Origin: Polynucleobacter nymphae
Lineage (GTDB): Bacteria; Pseudomonadota; Gammaproteobacteria; Burkholderiales; Burkholderiaceae
Length of the DNA: 64,000 nt
Direction: 5' to 3'
Assembly (NCBI RefSeq): GCF_018882155.1
Contig: NZ_JACVPA010000002.1
Location: forward strand, 310,001-374,000
Shown here: positions 1-8,400 of the stretch, piece after piece
Layout: every line of letters starts with the position of its first letter
Position numbering within the stretch: position 1 is the first letter of the stretch
Notes under the pieces: generated by a model
Database searches by the model: none
Told to the model about the DNA's origin: nothing
Seen by the model: the letters and a program-made list of their open reading frames with translations, nothing else
Translations under genes and position numbers: made by a program

Positions 1-259
1 TATGACTGTGAACCATGGTGCCTGCTTCGATATCGATATTTGCAAAACCTACAGTCACGTTGTATTTCAGAATTGGATCACCTTTTAGAATCTTCTTGGC
101 TGCTATCTTGTAGCCTGCAGGGACTTGGCTACGGCTACTGAAGTTTTCACTAGGCACTTCGGTGCCAATAGCAATATCAATCCGCGCCACCACGATATTG
201 TCATTGGGATGTAGGCGAATTATTGGACCAGCTAATTTTTTTCCAGAGGTTTCAATCAT
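1..259 (-). CDS. Altronate/galactarate dehydratase-type protein, SAF domain (partial)
   Basis: Reading leftwards from an ATG at 257-259, an open frame of 86 codons runs off the window start. It begins MIETSGKKLAGPIIRLHP and holds the HPNDNIVVAR stretch, an IPAG-like VPAGYKIA motif and a GDPILKYN motif, the usual signature of the small N-terminal SAF domain of UxaA/GarD-family hydro-lyases. Those enzymes dehydrate altronate or galactarate to 2-keto-3-deoxy sugar acids using iron. An in-frame stop lies ten codons upstream of the ATG, so the start is firm. In many bacteria the SAF domain is a separate small gene followed by the catalytic subunit; which form applies here cannot be seen because the C-terminal side is outside the window. 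The exact substrate is unknown. Confidence 0.75.
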   Translation of the reverse strand, partial: MIETSGKKLAGPIIRLHPNDNIVVARIDIAIGTEVPSENFSSRSQVPAGYKIAAKKILKGDPILKYNVTVGFANIDIEAGTMVHSH

Positions 260-313
260 GATCTTATTGGGTCTTGTATAAGGGGTTTATCGTAAACCTA
301 GACCGGCTTTTAT

Positions 314-1015
314 TTAATGACTCAGATCAAAAAATAGCACTTCCGCATCCACGCCATCCTGCATTTCTAGGACAGATTCGTTTTCTATGAGCAAGGCATC
401 ACCACCAGCCAGTTTTTGATCATTGACAGTCAAAGATCCCTTGATTAAGTGAACATAGGCCTTGCGTTTTGGATCTAATTGCATCTTGGCTGACTGAGAA
501 CCATCAAACAAGCCAGCGAATATCTTAGCATCCGCTGATATTGATACAGACCCAGCTTTACCATTTGGTGAGGCAACTAAACATAGCTTGCCTTGTTTGT
601 CTGTTTGCGGGACGGTCTTTTGCTCATAGCTTGGTTCAATTTCTAAAACATTAGGCTCAATCCAGATTTGTAATAAGTGGGTTGTTTGATCTTTGGCGTG
701 GTTGAACTCGCTATGCGTCACACCAGAGCCAGCACTCATGCGTTGCACGTCTCCTGGTGGAATACTTTTTACATTGCCCATACTGTCCTGGTGCGCTAAT
801 TCACCGGAGAGAACATAGCTAATGATTTCCATATTGCGATGGCCATGTTTACCAAAGCCCATACCGGCTGCCACTTGATCCTCATTAATAACTCTTAAAT
901 TCCCCCAGCCCATAAATTGGGGATCGTGGTACCCAGCAAAAGAGAAAGAATGAAAGCTTTTGAGCCAGCCATGATCGGCATAGCCTCTTTCTTGGGATTT
1001 TCTAAGAAACAACAT
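314..1015 (-). CDS. Pirin family protein (YhhW-like, possible quercetin 2,3-dioxygenase)
   Basis: A 233-residue bicupin pirin, close to the usual family length. The N-terminal cupin carries the metal ligands His57 and His59 (KHGHRNMEI) and His101 with Glu103 (GVTHSEFNH), the same spacing as in E. coli YhhW. The C-terminal cupin is present but, as usual, lacks a metal site. It is expected to be a cytoplasmic Fe-binding protein; some members cleave quercetin, others act as redox-sensing cofactors, so the physiological role is open. A Shine-Dalgarno-like AAGG sits seven bases before the ATG. The gene is on the same strand as the dehydratase downstream of it, with a 54-base gap. Confidence 0.9.
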   Translation of the reverse strand: MLFLRKSQERGYADHGWLKSFHSFSFAGYHDPQFMGWGNLRVINEDQVAAGMGFGKHGHRNMEIISYVLSGELAHQDSMGNVKSIPPGDVQRMSAGSGVTHSEFNHAKDQTTHLLQIWIEPNVLEIEPSYEQKTVPQTDKQGKLCLVASPNGKAGSVSISADAKIFAGLFDGSQSAKMQLDPKRKAYVHLIKGSLTVNDQKLAGGDALLIENESVLEMQDGVDAEVLFFDLSH

Positions 1016-1104
1016 GCCAATACCTTTTATTGTGATGAATTAAGAATAGGTGCGAGATCATGATCCATATATATAAGGACCTAAAGCAGGGTGCCATTCA
1101 TCAG

Positions 1105-1563
1105 TTATTCGCTTTCACCTGATCTACTGGGGTATTTGAAAGAGGCATAACGTACCACTGCATTTGCTAAAGCTAGCACGAGGATTGTGATGCCCATGTA
1201 GAGAATGGGTAGATCAGCTTCATGCTTTGTGTTAACCAAATCAATAATGAGTCGGGTAACGGCAGTAATGGCAACATAGATTAAAAAGCGGACTGGCATA
1301 TGGTTAGTTTTGAAATAAATTCCAACCATGGCGCCGATCTCTAAATAGATGAATAGCAGTAGCAAGTCTTCAATTGATGCAGATCCTTTGCCCATCATTC
1401 CCACAAATGCAACGGCTGCTGACCAAACTGTTGCCGCACCAATTCCAAACAAGGCAATGCGATGAAATAGGGATACAAATAGGTTGCCAATCGGTACTGT
1501 CCACTTTTCAATGGATGCCTCTAGCTTAGAGGCATCTTTTGGTGAGTTTGGGGTCATGCTCAT
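1105..1563 (-). CDS. PsiE-family membrane protein
   Basis: A 152-residue protein with about four transmembrane segments. The stretch DLLLLFIYLEIGAMV followed by KTNHMPVRFLIYVAITAVTR matches the PsiE family (phosphate-starvation-inducible E), whose biochemical function is unknown. The N-terminal 25 residues are polar and probably cytoplasmic. It lies downstream of the sulfide dehydrogenase pair but beyond a good terminator at 1632-1659, so it is probably transcribed separately. No Pho box could be recognised in the short upstream gap. Confidence 0.8.
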   Translation of the reverse strand: MSMTPNSPKDASKLEASIEKWTVPIGNLFVSLFHRIALFGIGAATVWSAAVAFVGMMGKGSASIEDLLLLFIYLEIGAMVGIYFKTNHMPVRFLIYVAITAVTRLIIDLVNTKHEADLPILYMGITILVLALANAVVRYASFKYPSRSGESE

Positions 1564-1631
1564 ATAGATCTAGATCTCCGGTTTTCTAATACATTTTTGC
1601 CAGTATATTTCCCAATGAGGTCTGGGAGAAT

Positions 1632-1659
1632 AAAAAAGAGGCCCAAAGGCCCCTTTTTT
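1632..1659. terminator. Bidirectional rho-independent terminator after fccB
   Basis: AAAAAAG-A-GGCC, loop CAAA, GGCC-C-CTTTTTT forms a hairpin with T-runs on both strands. It sits just beyond the fccB stop and upstream of the psiE-like start, so it mainly ends the fccA-fccB transcript. Confidence 0.8.
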
Positions 1660-1676
1660 CGGATGATTGTCTTTGA

Positions 1677-2951
1677 TTACCCCAAACTATCCGCCCAGAT
1701 ATTGTGAGCCCATCCCCAGGCGTATACCCCCTCAAGGGTGGATGGTGCCGGTGAGAGCCCTCCAGAGCCCGGAACAGTCTTGAAGGTCTTTTCAGCGGCG
1801 TTGTATTGATGGACGCTAGCAACGTGCACAACCTCACGGTCATTGACGAAGCTATAGCAGGTATTGGTGAGAACGGGCGCTGGATTCATTTCCCAGCCAC
1901 AGAGCTCAGCAACAATGGCGGCCGCCGCTACTTTGGCATGTTGATTCGCCATGTGACCAGACTTGGGCATTGCTGGTGCAACTTGAATTGAGTCACCTAA
2001 AACATGGATATCTTTTTGTGCTGTAGATTCAAAGTTAATGAAATTCACATTCACCCAGCGACCATTTGAATTTGCCAAACCTGTTTTGACTGCAATTTCA
2101 CCAGCACTCATTGCAGGCAGTAAATTCAATACATCAGCCTTCACATCATCTTGCACTTCAAGTTTGATTGTTTTAGTTTTTGCGTCAACCGCAGTGACAT
2201 TATGTTTTGGCAAGTATTCAATCATTCCGGAATACTGCTCAGCCCAAACTTTCTTAAATAGAGCGCCCTTCGATGTCACATCCTGGTTGGCATCCAAAAT
2301 TAATACTTTAGATTTTGGCTTATTGCGCTTAAGGTAGTTCGCCACTTGGCAGGCCCGCTCATATGGACCAGGAGGGCAGCGATAGGGGGCCTCTGGAATA
2401 CTCAGCGCAAAAGTTCCCCCATCACGCATTGCTGCCAATTGATTGTGAAGGGCAACAGTCTCAGGGCCAGCCTTCCAAGCCTGCAAGGTGACACCATCTT
2501 TATTGGCTTGCGCTAGACCTTCAATGCTATTCATCATCAGAGTAATGCCAGGAGAAACAATTGCCTTGTCGTAGCGCAAGGTTTTACCTGAAGCTAGTTT
2601 GACGGTTTTTTTATCTGCATCAATACTGGCAACGCTATCTTGAATAATGTTGATGCCATGGCGCTTGCTCAGAGTATCGTAAGGCGAAGTGAGCTCTGCC
2701 AAAGTACGTGAGCCACCTACAACCAGATTGGATAGTGGGCAAGAAATAAATGAAGCATTTGGCTCAATGAGTGTTACTTTGGCAGTATTATTTGAAAATA
2801 GGCGTAGGTATTTAGCAGCAGTAGCGCCGCCATAACCACCACCAATAACTAGAATTTCTGCTTTTTGTAAATTAGCGCGAGCCTGGCCAGAGAAGCCTGC
2901 AAGCAATCCAAGCGCTGCTGCGCTTTGACCAATGAAGTGTCGACGATCCAT
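1677..2951 (-). CDS. fccB: Flavocytochrome c sulfide dehydrogenase, FAD subunit
   Basis: A 424-residue secreted flavoprotein. It opens with a twin-arginine signal (MDRRHFIGQ, then a hydrophobic stretch and a cleavage-like ARA), then a Rossmann motif GGGYGG at residues 37-42. Cysteines in SFISCPLS, in the CPPGPYERAC stretch and in NTCYSF fit the redox-active cysteines of FccB/SoxF proteins, which oxidise sulfide and pass electrons to a cytochrome c subunit in the periplasm. The C-terminal region is the flavin-binding domain of this family. fccA ends 14 bases upstream and an AAGGAAG ribosome site precedes the ATG, so the two are co-expressed. No sox genes are nearby. Confidence 0.88.
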   Translation of the reverse strand: MDRRHFIGQSAAALGLLAGFSGQARANLQKAEILVIGGGYGGATAAKYLRLFSNNTAKVTLIEPNASFISCPLSNLVVGGSRTLAELTSPYDTLSKRHGINIIQDSVASIDADKKTVKLASGKTLRYDKAIVSPGITLMMNSIEGLAQANKDGVTLQAWKAGPETVALHNQLAAMRDGGTFALSIPEAPYRCPPGPYERACQVANYLKRNKPKSKVLILDANQDVTSKGALFKKVWAEQYSGMIEYLPKHNVTAVDAKTKTIKLEVQDDVKADVLNLLPAMSAGEIAVKTGLANSNGRWVNVNFINFESTAQKDIHVLGDSIQVAPAMPKSGHMANQHAKVAAAAIVAELCGWEMNPAPVLTNTCYSFVNDREVVHVASVHQYNAAEKTFKTVPGSGGLSPAPSTLEGVYAWGWAHNIWADSLG

Positions 2952-2965
2952 GATGGGCTTCCTTA

Positions 2966-3298
2966 TTATTTCTTGCCAAGCTGATTGGCGATAGTTTCGA
3001 GTTGCTCGTCAGAGTAGCCTTTAGCTAACTGCGGCATGATGGTTCCTTCGCGAGCGCCTGATTTAAATGCCTTTAATTGGGCTAGCATTTGCTCGCTAGT
3101 TAAATTGTTGATCAAGGGCATACCGCCATCAACCACCCCTTTGCCGTCGGTACCGTGACAGTTAGCGCAAGTAGCAGCAAGGCTGCGTTTATATAAATTG
3201 CTGGCATCAGCTTTTTGCGCAAGACTAGCGCTACTCCAATGGCTTAAGCTGATATAGAGCGCTGCTAGGATTGCGGGTTTGAGATACTTTGCTCGCAT
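2966..3298 (-). CDS. fccA: Periplasmic class I cytochrome c, sulfide dehydrogenase heme subunit
   Basis: A 110-residue protein with a cleavable signal (about residues 1-27) and one heme c motif CANCH at residues 44-48. Met88 in TIMPQ is the likely distal ligand. It is therefore a monoheme c-type cytochrome of the size found in single-heme FccA/SoxE partners. Directly upstream of fccB on the same strand, it is the expected electron acceptor of that flavoprotein. A GGAG ribosome site lies nine bases before the ATG. A general cytochrome c553 is the alternative reading; the tight fccB linkage favours the sulfide dehydrogenase role. Confidence 0.85.
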   Translation of the reverse strand: MRAKYLKPAILAALYISLSHWSSASLAQKADASNLYKRSLAATCANCHGTDGKGVVDGGMPLINNLTSEQMLAQLKAFKSGAREGTIMPQLAKGYSDEQLETIANQLGKK

Positions 3299-3443
3299 GG
3301 GTTACATCTCCATTTAGTTTATTTCTGAATTATGTATTACGTTTTTGTTTAGTCACATATTAAACAAGAAGTCCTGAAGGAAGTAAGATTTGCCTCATAT
3401 TCATTTTTCATAAGCTCATGCAAAAAAGAGGCTGAATCTGCTT

Positions 3444-3471
3444 TTATCAGATCTTCGCACATACCTATAAA
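3444..3471 (+). promoter_or_regulatory. Putative sigma-70 promoter abutting the GT39 gene
   Basis: TTATCA (3444-3449), a 16-base spacer and TATAAA (3466-3471). The expected start of transcription falls within a base or two of the ATG at 3480, and only a weak GGG precedes that ATG, so the message may be nearly leaderless. Confidence 0.4.
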
Positions 3472-3479
3472 CTATAGGG

Positions 3480-5210
3480 ATGCGAGGTTTATTTTCTTAC
3501 CGTTCTGCTCTCCTAATATTACTTTTAGGTGTATTTACCTATCTTTACGGCTTAGATAGCCGATTTGCACCTAAAAACGGCGATGAGTATCCCTATATGC
3601 ATATTGTCCGTATGACTGCTGAGGTCGGAAATTGGTTACCCCTCCAGTCTGAAATGGACGGGATCAAAAATACCAAACCACCCCTCATTTTTTGGCAAGG
3701 AATTGCCAGTACTCACTGGGCAAGCCAATGGTCGCTAGCGAATCTTCGTTGGCCTAGCGTTCTCTATACAGGGCTTACGGCATTTTTCTTATTTTTAGCA
3801 GTGCGTCGCTTTAGCGGCAAAACCCAAACCGGCTTATTGGCGACTTTAGTTTGGCTTTCTTTCTTTGCCACCTATCGTTATGGACGTCCCTTCTTAGCAG
3901 ACCCACCAGAAGTCTTTTGGATCAGCTTGCCATTCATGGCGCTTCTATATTGGGGTAAGTGCGCGTTTGAATCCAAATTCTTTTTCCCACTATTGGCCGG
4001 CATCTGTTTTGGCCTGGCTCTTTTTGCCAAATCCTTTGCTTACATCGCGCCAGCAACTTTCGCCCTAAGCCTTTACTACTGGCGCTGGCGGCAGTGGAGT
4101 ATTCCAAAAACACTCACCCATGATCTTTATAAGGTCTGTATCGCTGGCATATTGGCCCTAGCAGTATTTGCTTTGTGGTTTGCATTTGATCCAAACCCAG
4201 AAGCGGTTTGGCAAGAATTTGTTCTGGGTGAGAACGCTGGAAAATTTGCAGCACGAAATTCAAATTACTTCCTAGATCTCGTTCGTGGCGGTGACAGTGT
4301 TTGGCTATTACTTTTAACTACAGTAGCTAATGCTGGCTTATTTACTTTCGTCTTGATTTCTACTTTATGGCAATGCTGGCGTGAACGTCGTTTCTTAAGC
4401 TTTGAAGAAGTTCTCTTACTATTGCTGATAGCTGCATTTTTGATTGTGTTTACTTTGCCTAGCCAGCGTTCTGGCCGATATCTATTACCAGTCATGCCAG
4501 CATTTGCTGCCTTGATTGCCTTGCATTGGGAGCGCTTACCTTTATGGGGCTTTCGGATTGCACTTCTCCTACAGATACTGATTCTTTCCCTCCTATTGTG
4601 GATCGGCGCTAATCTGCAATTTTCTGGCCTGATGGGGGAGGTCTACTCATGGACTTATTCTTATTGCCATTGGATCTTGATGGCTGGAAGTCTTGTGATT
4701 GCTCTAGTGGGTTTATTTAAATATCAACAGACTAAAACTTTGGCATTAGCAGCTTGCTTCCTGACTTATTGCGCACTGACTAGTAGCTTAGCCCCCTTAG
4801 AAGGGCAGCTCGGACGCTACTCAACAGCGACGATTGCCCAATTGCAAGGTAAGGATATTTGGATTCCTTGTGACTTCCGCGCAAAAGATGAAGAGTATCG
4901 ATTGCTCTTGCCTGATACTAAGTTACACGGCTATCCAGCGAAAGATGCCAGTGATGTGAATGGATTGACAAGCTCTTACCCTCTCGTTGCGGTACAAGTG
5001 CCACTTGGAAGTACTCCTGTACTTTGTGATTCTTGTGAAATTGTTGGGCAGAGAATGGAAATGCGAGCTCGGCACTCCAATGAAGAAATTATGGAGATCT
5101 TGCAGGGCCAGGTTAGCAAGAATCTATTTGTAAATGAGTACTTAGTTGCAACATCAGTTGCAAAACCAGTCGCCTCCGATCTTGTTAATGTTAAGGATGT
5201 TTGTAGATGA
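3480..5210 (+). CDS. GT39/ArnT-like membrane glycosyltransferase
   Basis: A 576-residue polytopic membrane protein with roughly a dozen hydrophobic segments. The first periplasmic loop has the acidic pair GDEYPYM (Asp35-Glu36) and a KPPL motif near residue 66, both typical of the PMT/ArnT (GT39) fold, which moves a sugar from a polyprenyl-phosphate donor to an acceptor on the periplasmic side. The C-terminal soluble part is short and cysteine-containing (VLCDSCEIVG). It is the first gene of a three-gene unit: its TGA overlaps the next ATG. ArnT itself adds aminoarabinose to lipid A, but no arn genes are nearby, so donor and acceptor are unknown. Confidence 0.8.
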   Translation: MRGLFSYRSALLILLLGVFTYLYGLDSRFAPKNGDEYPYMHIVRMTAEVGNWLPLQSEMDGIKNTKPPLIFWQGIASTHWASQWSLANLRWPSVLYTGLTAFFLFLAVRRFSGKTQTGLLATLVWLSFFATYRYGRPFLADPPEVFWISLPFMALLYWGKCAFESKFFFPLLAGICFGLALFAKSFAYIAPATFALSLYYWRWRQWSIPKTLTHDLYKVCIAGILALAVFALWFAFDPNPEAVWQEFVLGENAGKFAARNSNYFLDLVRGGDSVWLLLLTTVANAGLFTFVLISTLWQCWRERRFLSFEEVLLLLLIAAFLIVFTLPSQRSGRYLLPVMPAFAALIALHWERLPLWGFRIALLLQILILSLLLWIGANLQFSGLMGEVYSWTYSYCHWILMAGSLVIALVGLFKYQQTKTLALAACFLTYCALTSSLAPLEGQLGRYSTATIAQLQGKDIWIPCDFRAKDEEYRLLLPDTKLHGYPAKDASDVNGLTSSYPLVAVQVPLGSTPVLCDSCEIVGQRMEMRARHSNEEIMEILQGQVSKNLFVNEYLVATSVAKPVASDLVNVKDVCR

Positions 5211-6454
5211 GCCGTGTTCTCGCCCTGTGTTTTTTATTGCTAGCTGCAGTGATCGGCTTTTTACATATTGATAGTCGTCCAGCTTGGGCTCCTTTTTCGA
5301 TTAATACAGTCACTTCAGTTGAAGAAGAAGTGGATGTGTCGGCTACTCCAAAGTCTAAAAATCAAAGCATTCAAAGTAAGGCAAGTATTGCAAGCCCCAT
5401 TAGCACATGGTTACCAGAAACCGGCGCTGCTTCAGTACATGCCGCATCTCTGATCGCATTGAAGGACGGAGCTATTCGGGCTTTTTGGTTTGCTGGCAGT
5501 CGCGAAGGGGCTGCAGATGTTGTGATTAACAGTGCTGTTTTTGATCCTAAGTCATCCAATTGGAGCGCCCCTACTGTAGTGATGGATAGAGTGAGTGCTG
5601 AAAAAGGTTTATCACGTTATATCGCCAAGCTGGGCAATCCAGTGCCCGCCAGAATGGCAGACGGTCGCCTGCAATTGTTCTTTGTCACAGTTTCGATAGG
5701 TGGTTGGGCAGGCAGTTCAATTTCCAGTGTGATTTCAGATGATGAAGGTTTGACCTGGAGTAATCCACAGCGCCTGATCAGTTCACCCCTGATTAATCTC
5801 AGTACCTTAGTGAAGTCGCCAGCCATTTCTTTTGCTGATGGTCGCCTAGGTTTGCCTGCTTATCACGAGTGGATCGGGCGCTTCGGTGAATTCTTAAGAA
5901 TCGATGCCGGGCAAGTGATTGATAAACGTCGCATGAGCTCTGGCCGAAGCACTATTCAACCACTGGTTTTTGTAAACGATGCTCAGGACGCAACTGCGTA
6001 TTTCCGTCAAACAAGAAGTGCAGGTCAAGCCAAGCAAGTGCCCGTTAGCCAAACACAAAATGCAGGCCAATCATGGCAGTCAGAGGCAGATTTGCCGATT
6101 GCCAATCCTAATGCTGCAGTGACTGGTTTACAGCTGAATAATGGCGCAAGAATTTTGGTGCTCAATAATCTCGAAACAGGGCGTTATCGCTTGGTCTTGA
6201 TGATGGCGGATGCTAAATCTGGACAGTGGCAAACCATAGAAGTGCTAGAAGATGATGAAGCCTTGCCAGAAGATCAGCGCAAAGAATTTTCTTATCCATA
6301 CCTCATTAGCCTTGATGGTAATGATGCTCATGTGGTTTATACCTGGGATCGTAAAAAGATTCGTCATCGATACTTCTCTGGGGCTTGGTTAAAGCATGCC
6401 CAAAGCCAGTTCAATACTTCACCAGTAGATGTCATTTCTCAGGAGGCTAAATAA
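5207..6454 (+). CDS. Sialidase-like (BNR/Asp-box) exported protein
   Basis: 415 residues with one N-terminal hydrophobic segment (about 4-20), so periplasmic or anchored in the inner membrane. It contains an Asp-box SDDEGLTW at residues 177-184, a degenerate second one (TQNAGQSW), and the FAGSREGAADV strand seen in bacterial sialidase-family beta-propellers. True sialidases carry an arginine triad and a Tyr/Glu pair; I cannot assign these with certainty, so the activity may be that of another glycosidase or of a binding propeller. ATGA coupling to the glycosyltransferase upstream and TAATG coupling to the membrane gene downstream point to a shared role in an envelope glycan. Confidence 0.7.
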   Translation: MSRVLALCFLLLAAVIGFLHIDSRPAWAPFSINTVTSVEEEVDVSATPKSKNQSIQSKASIASPISTWLPETGAASVHAASLIALKDGAIRAFWFAGSREGAADVVINSAVFDPKSSNWSAPTVVMDRVSAEKGLSRYIAKLGNPVPARMADGRLQLFFVTVSIGGWAGSSISSVISDDEGLTWSNPQRLISSPLINLSTLVKSPAISFADGRLGLPAYHEWIGRFGEFLRIDAGQVIDKRRMSSGRSTIQPLVFVNDAQDATAYFRQTRSAGQAKQVPVSQTQNAGQSWQSEADLPIANPNAAVTGLQLNNGARILVLNNLETGRYRLVLMMADAKSGQWQTIEVLEDDEALPEDQRKEFSYPYLISLDGNDAHVVYTWDRKKIRHRYFSGAWLKHAQSQFNTSPVDVISQEAK

Positions 6455-7074
6455 TGAATAATCTGATGCAAACTCTTGCCTTAGTTGAGATGTCCATTAC
6501 TTGCGCTGCAGTGATTACATTACTAGTGCAAAAAACATCCCATCAACAATTTCCACTGATTGCAAAAGTATTATTGATTCTATTGATCAGTAATCTCTTT
6601 TTCTGGCCATTAGGCCTCGGTATGGAATTACCGCTTTCTGCTTATATCAGGGGTGTCATTGGTGATCTGAGTATCGTCACTACCTTGTTACTTTGGACCT
6701 CATTGCTATCCTTAAGTAAGCCTACTCCATTGGCATTGAAGTTCGCTGTAGCTTGTATCGCCATTGCTTTCTACCCACTTGCCTTAGGTCTTGGCATGAT
6801 TGATCCCTACGCTTGGGGATATGGATCAACTCTGTTCTTGATTGCAGTCTTACTCTTTGCAACTGTATGTGGCCTAGCCAATTGGAATAAGGGTGTTTGG
6901 ATTATTGCTATCGCTATTCTTGCTTGGGCAGCCCATTGGCATGAGTCTGCCAATCTTTGGGATTACTTACTAGATCCATTCTTGGCAATCTGGGCTTTGA
7001 TAGCATTATTTGGAGTGCTTTATAGAAAGCGCCGCGAGAAGGCTCGCTCTGGTTATTTATTTAGACCAGGTTAA
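6454..7074 (+). CDS. Unknown six-helix membrane protein
   Basis: A 206-residue, strongly hydrophobic protein with about six predicted transmembrane helices and a basic C-terminal tail (YRKRREKARSGYLF), which should be cytoplasmic. I recognise no family motif. Its ATG overlaps the stop of the sialidase-like gene (TAATG), so it is translated from the same message, and a terminator follows at 7111. It may be a partner or flippase-like helper of the glycosyltransferase, but that rests on position only. Confidence 0.65.
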   Translation: MNNLMQTLALVEMSITCAAVITLLVQKTSHQQFPLIAKVLLILLISNLFFWPLGLGMELPLSAYIRGVIGDLSIVTTLLLWTSLLSLSKPTPLALKFAVACIAIAFYPLALGLGMIDPYAWGYGSTLFLIAVLLFATVCGLANWNKGVWIIAIAILAWAAHWHESANLWDYLLDPFLAIWALIALFGVLYRKRREKARSGYLFRPG

Positions 7075-7110
7075 GCAATTTAGGATTTAGCATCAAGTCT
7101 TTAGAAAGAA

Positions 7111-7136
7111 AAAAGCCAGCAATATGCTGGCTTTTT
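7111..7136. terminator. Bidirectional terminator between convergent units
   Basis: AAAAGCCAGC, loop AATAT, GCTGGCTTTTT. It can end both the glycosyltransferase operon from the left and the fabI-to-Bug operon from the right. Confidence 0.85.
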
Positions 7137-7154
7137 ATCTGATGCAGTCAATGC

Positions 7155-8150
7155 TTAGTCTGGAATATTCGATTTACGAATAATCGGACCCCATTTATTC
7201 ACTTCTGCCTCAAGGTGAGTCTTTAAGCCATTGGGGGTCATCTTCTCTGGCGAGACGATATCAATGTTGGCATCTTCTAAACGCTTTTTCACATCAGGTG
7301 AGTTGAGCGCTTTTTTCAAAGCAGCATTGAGCTTATCCAAAATCGGTTTTGGAACACCTTTTGGCGTGTACATGCCATGCCAAACTTTGACTTCGAAACC
7401 TTTTAAGCCTTGCTCATCCAAAGTCGGTACGTTTGGAATTGCAGGTAAGCGTTTCATAGTAGTAGTGCCATAAGCCTTCACACGACCATCCTTGATATAA
7501 GGAATAGTTTGGGTCGTTTGATCGCAAAGTAGATCTACTTGACCACCCAACAGGTCTGTCAAAGCAGGGCCAGTCCCTTTATAGGGGATGTTAGTGAGTT
7601 TCACACCCATACGGCTTTGGAATAGCAAGCCGCAAAGCTGAGACACGGCACCTGGACCAGCATTAGCCATGGTGAGTTTTGAGCCATTCGCTTTGATATA
7701 GGCCTCTAACTCTTTGAAGTTATTTGGCGGCAAATCTTTTTTACCCAAGAGCACCATTGGTACGTCGGCTACTTGGCCGATATATTCAAAGCTAGTCAAT
7801 GGATCGTAGGGAAGCTTGTCATAGAGTGCGTTAGCAGTTGCCATACCCATGTGATGCAGGTAAATGGTGTAGCCATCTGGCGCAGCACGCGCTACCTTAG
7901 TAGAGGCAATGGTGCCCCCAGCGCCGTTGACGTTCTCAACTACTATGGTTTGCCCCAAGGCTTGCCCCATTGGCACTGCAATTAATCTTGCAACAGTGTC
8001 AGTAGGTCCGCCAGCAGCAAAAGGTACGACGAGGCTGATTGACTTTGTTGGCCAATCTTTTTCTGCTAAAGCATTACCGCCTATAAGCGCACTAGCAGTG
8101 AGTGCTGCAGTGATTCCGGAAAATAAGAAATTCTTAATCTTCACTTTCAT
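7155..8150 (-). CDS. Bug/TctC-family periplasmic solute-binding protein
   Basis: About 331 residues. After a signal peptide ending near ALA, the mature part opens EKDWPTKSISLVVPFAAGGPTD, holds VVENVNGAGGTI and the IPYKGTGPALTDLLGGQVDLL strand, all hallmarks of Bug proteins, which bind carboxylates and other small anions. No TctA/TctB membrane genes are near, as usual for this family in Burkholderiales. The open frame extends 28 codons further upstream, but that extension is polar and precedes the signal peptide. I chose the ATG at 8150; a GTG at 8144 lies six bases after a GGAG and may be the true start. It is last in the run fabI-chrA-hydratase-MmgE-(citE remnant). Confidence 0.9.
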   Translation of the reverse strand: MKVKIKNFLFSGITAALTASALIGGNALAEKDWPTKSISLVVPFAAGGPTDTVARLIAVPMGQALGQTIVVENVNGAGGTIASTKVARAAPDGYTIYLHHMGMATANALYDKLPYDPLTSFEYIGQVADVPMVLLGKKDLPPNNFKELEAYIKANGSKLTMANAGPGAVSQLCGLLFQSRMGVKLTNIPYKGTGPALTDLLGGQVDLLCDQTTQTIPYIKDGRVKAYGTTTMKRLPAIPNVPTLDEQGLKGFEVKVWHGMYTPKGVPKPILDKLNAALKKALNSPDVKKRLEDANIDIVSPEKMTPNGLKTHLEAEVNKWGPIIRKSNIPD

Positions 8151-8216
8151 CTCCATCTTTTTAAGTTGAATAATTTTGCCATCTTTAGAGCCCTTTGGGG
8201 AGTGGTAATCCCTAGT

Positions 8217-8398
8217 ATTTACCAGCAATGGCAATGGTTTTTTGGGCTAGTAATACCGCCAGGCGATCAATCATGCGCCCATCTAGCTTCACTGTACTCC
8301 CTTTAGATGCTTATCGGCCTCAATAACCCGCTTGCCCCAAGCAACTTCCTGCTAGGAGGGCATAAAGGTATCTCCAGTAGATTCATATGGGACTGGCA
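8217..8398 (-). pseudogene. Decayed C-terminal fragment of a CitE/HpcH-type CoA-ester lyase
   Basis: Translating the gap after the MmgE/PrpD stop on the minus strand gives ESTGDTFMPS, a stop, QEVAWGKRVIEADKHLKGV, a stop, and then in another frame VKLDGRMIDRLAV and LAQKTIAIAGKY with a stop. FxPS, EVAWGKRVIEA and LDGRMIDRLAV in that order are the C-terminal signature of CitE-like citramalyl/malyl-CoA lyases. One frameshift, one premature stop and loss of all the upstream sequence mark it as a remnant. It lies between the MmgE/PrpD gene and the Bug gene, so the original operon probably had a lyase here. Confidence 0.7.
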
Positions 8399-8400
8399 GT

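Noticed and set aside
1586-1843. 85-codon minus-strand frame over the fccB end
   Set aside because: It overlaps the terminator and the fccB C-terminus in another frame and shows no motif or ribosome site.
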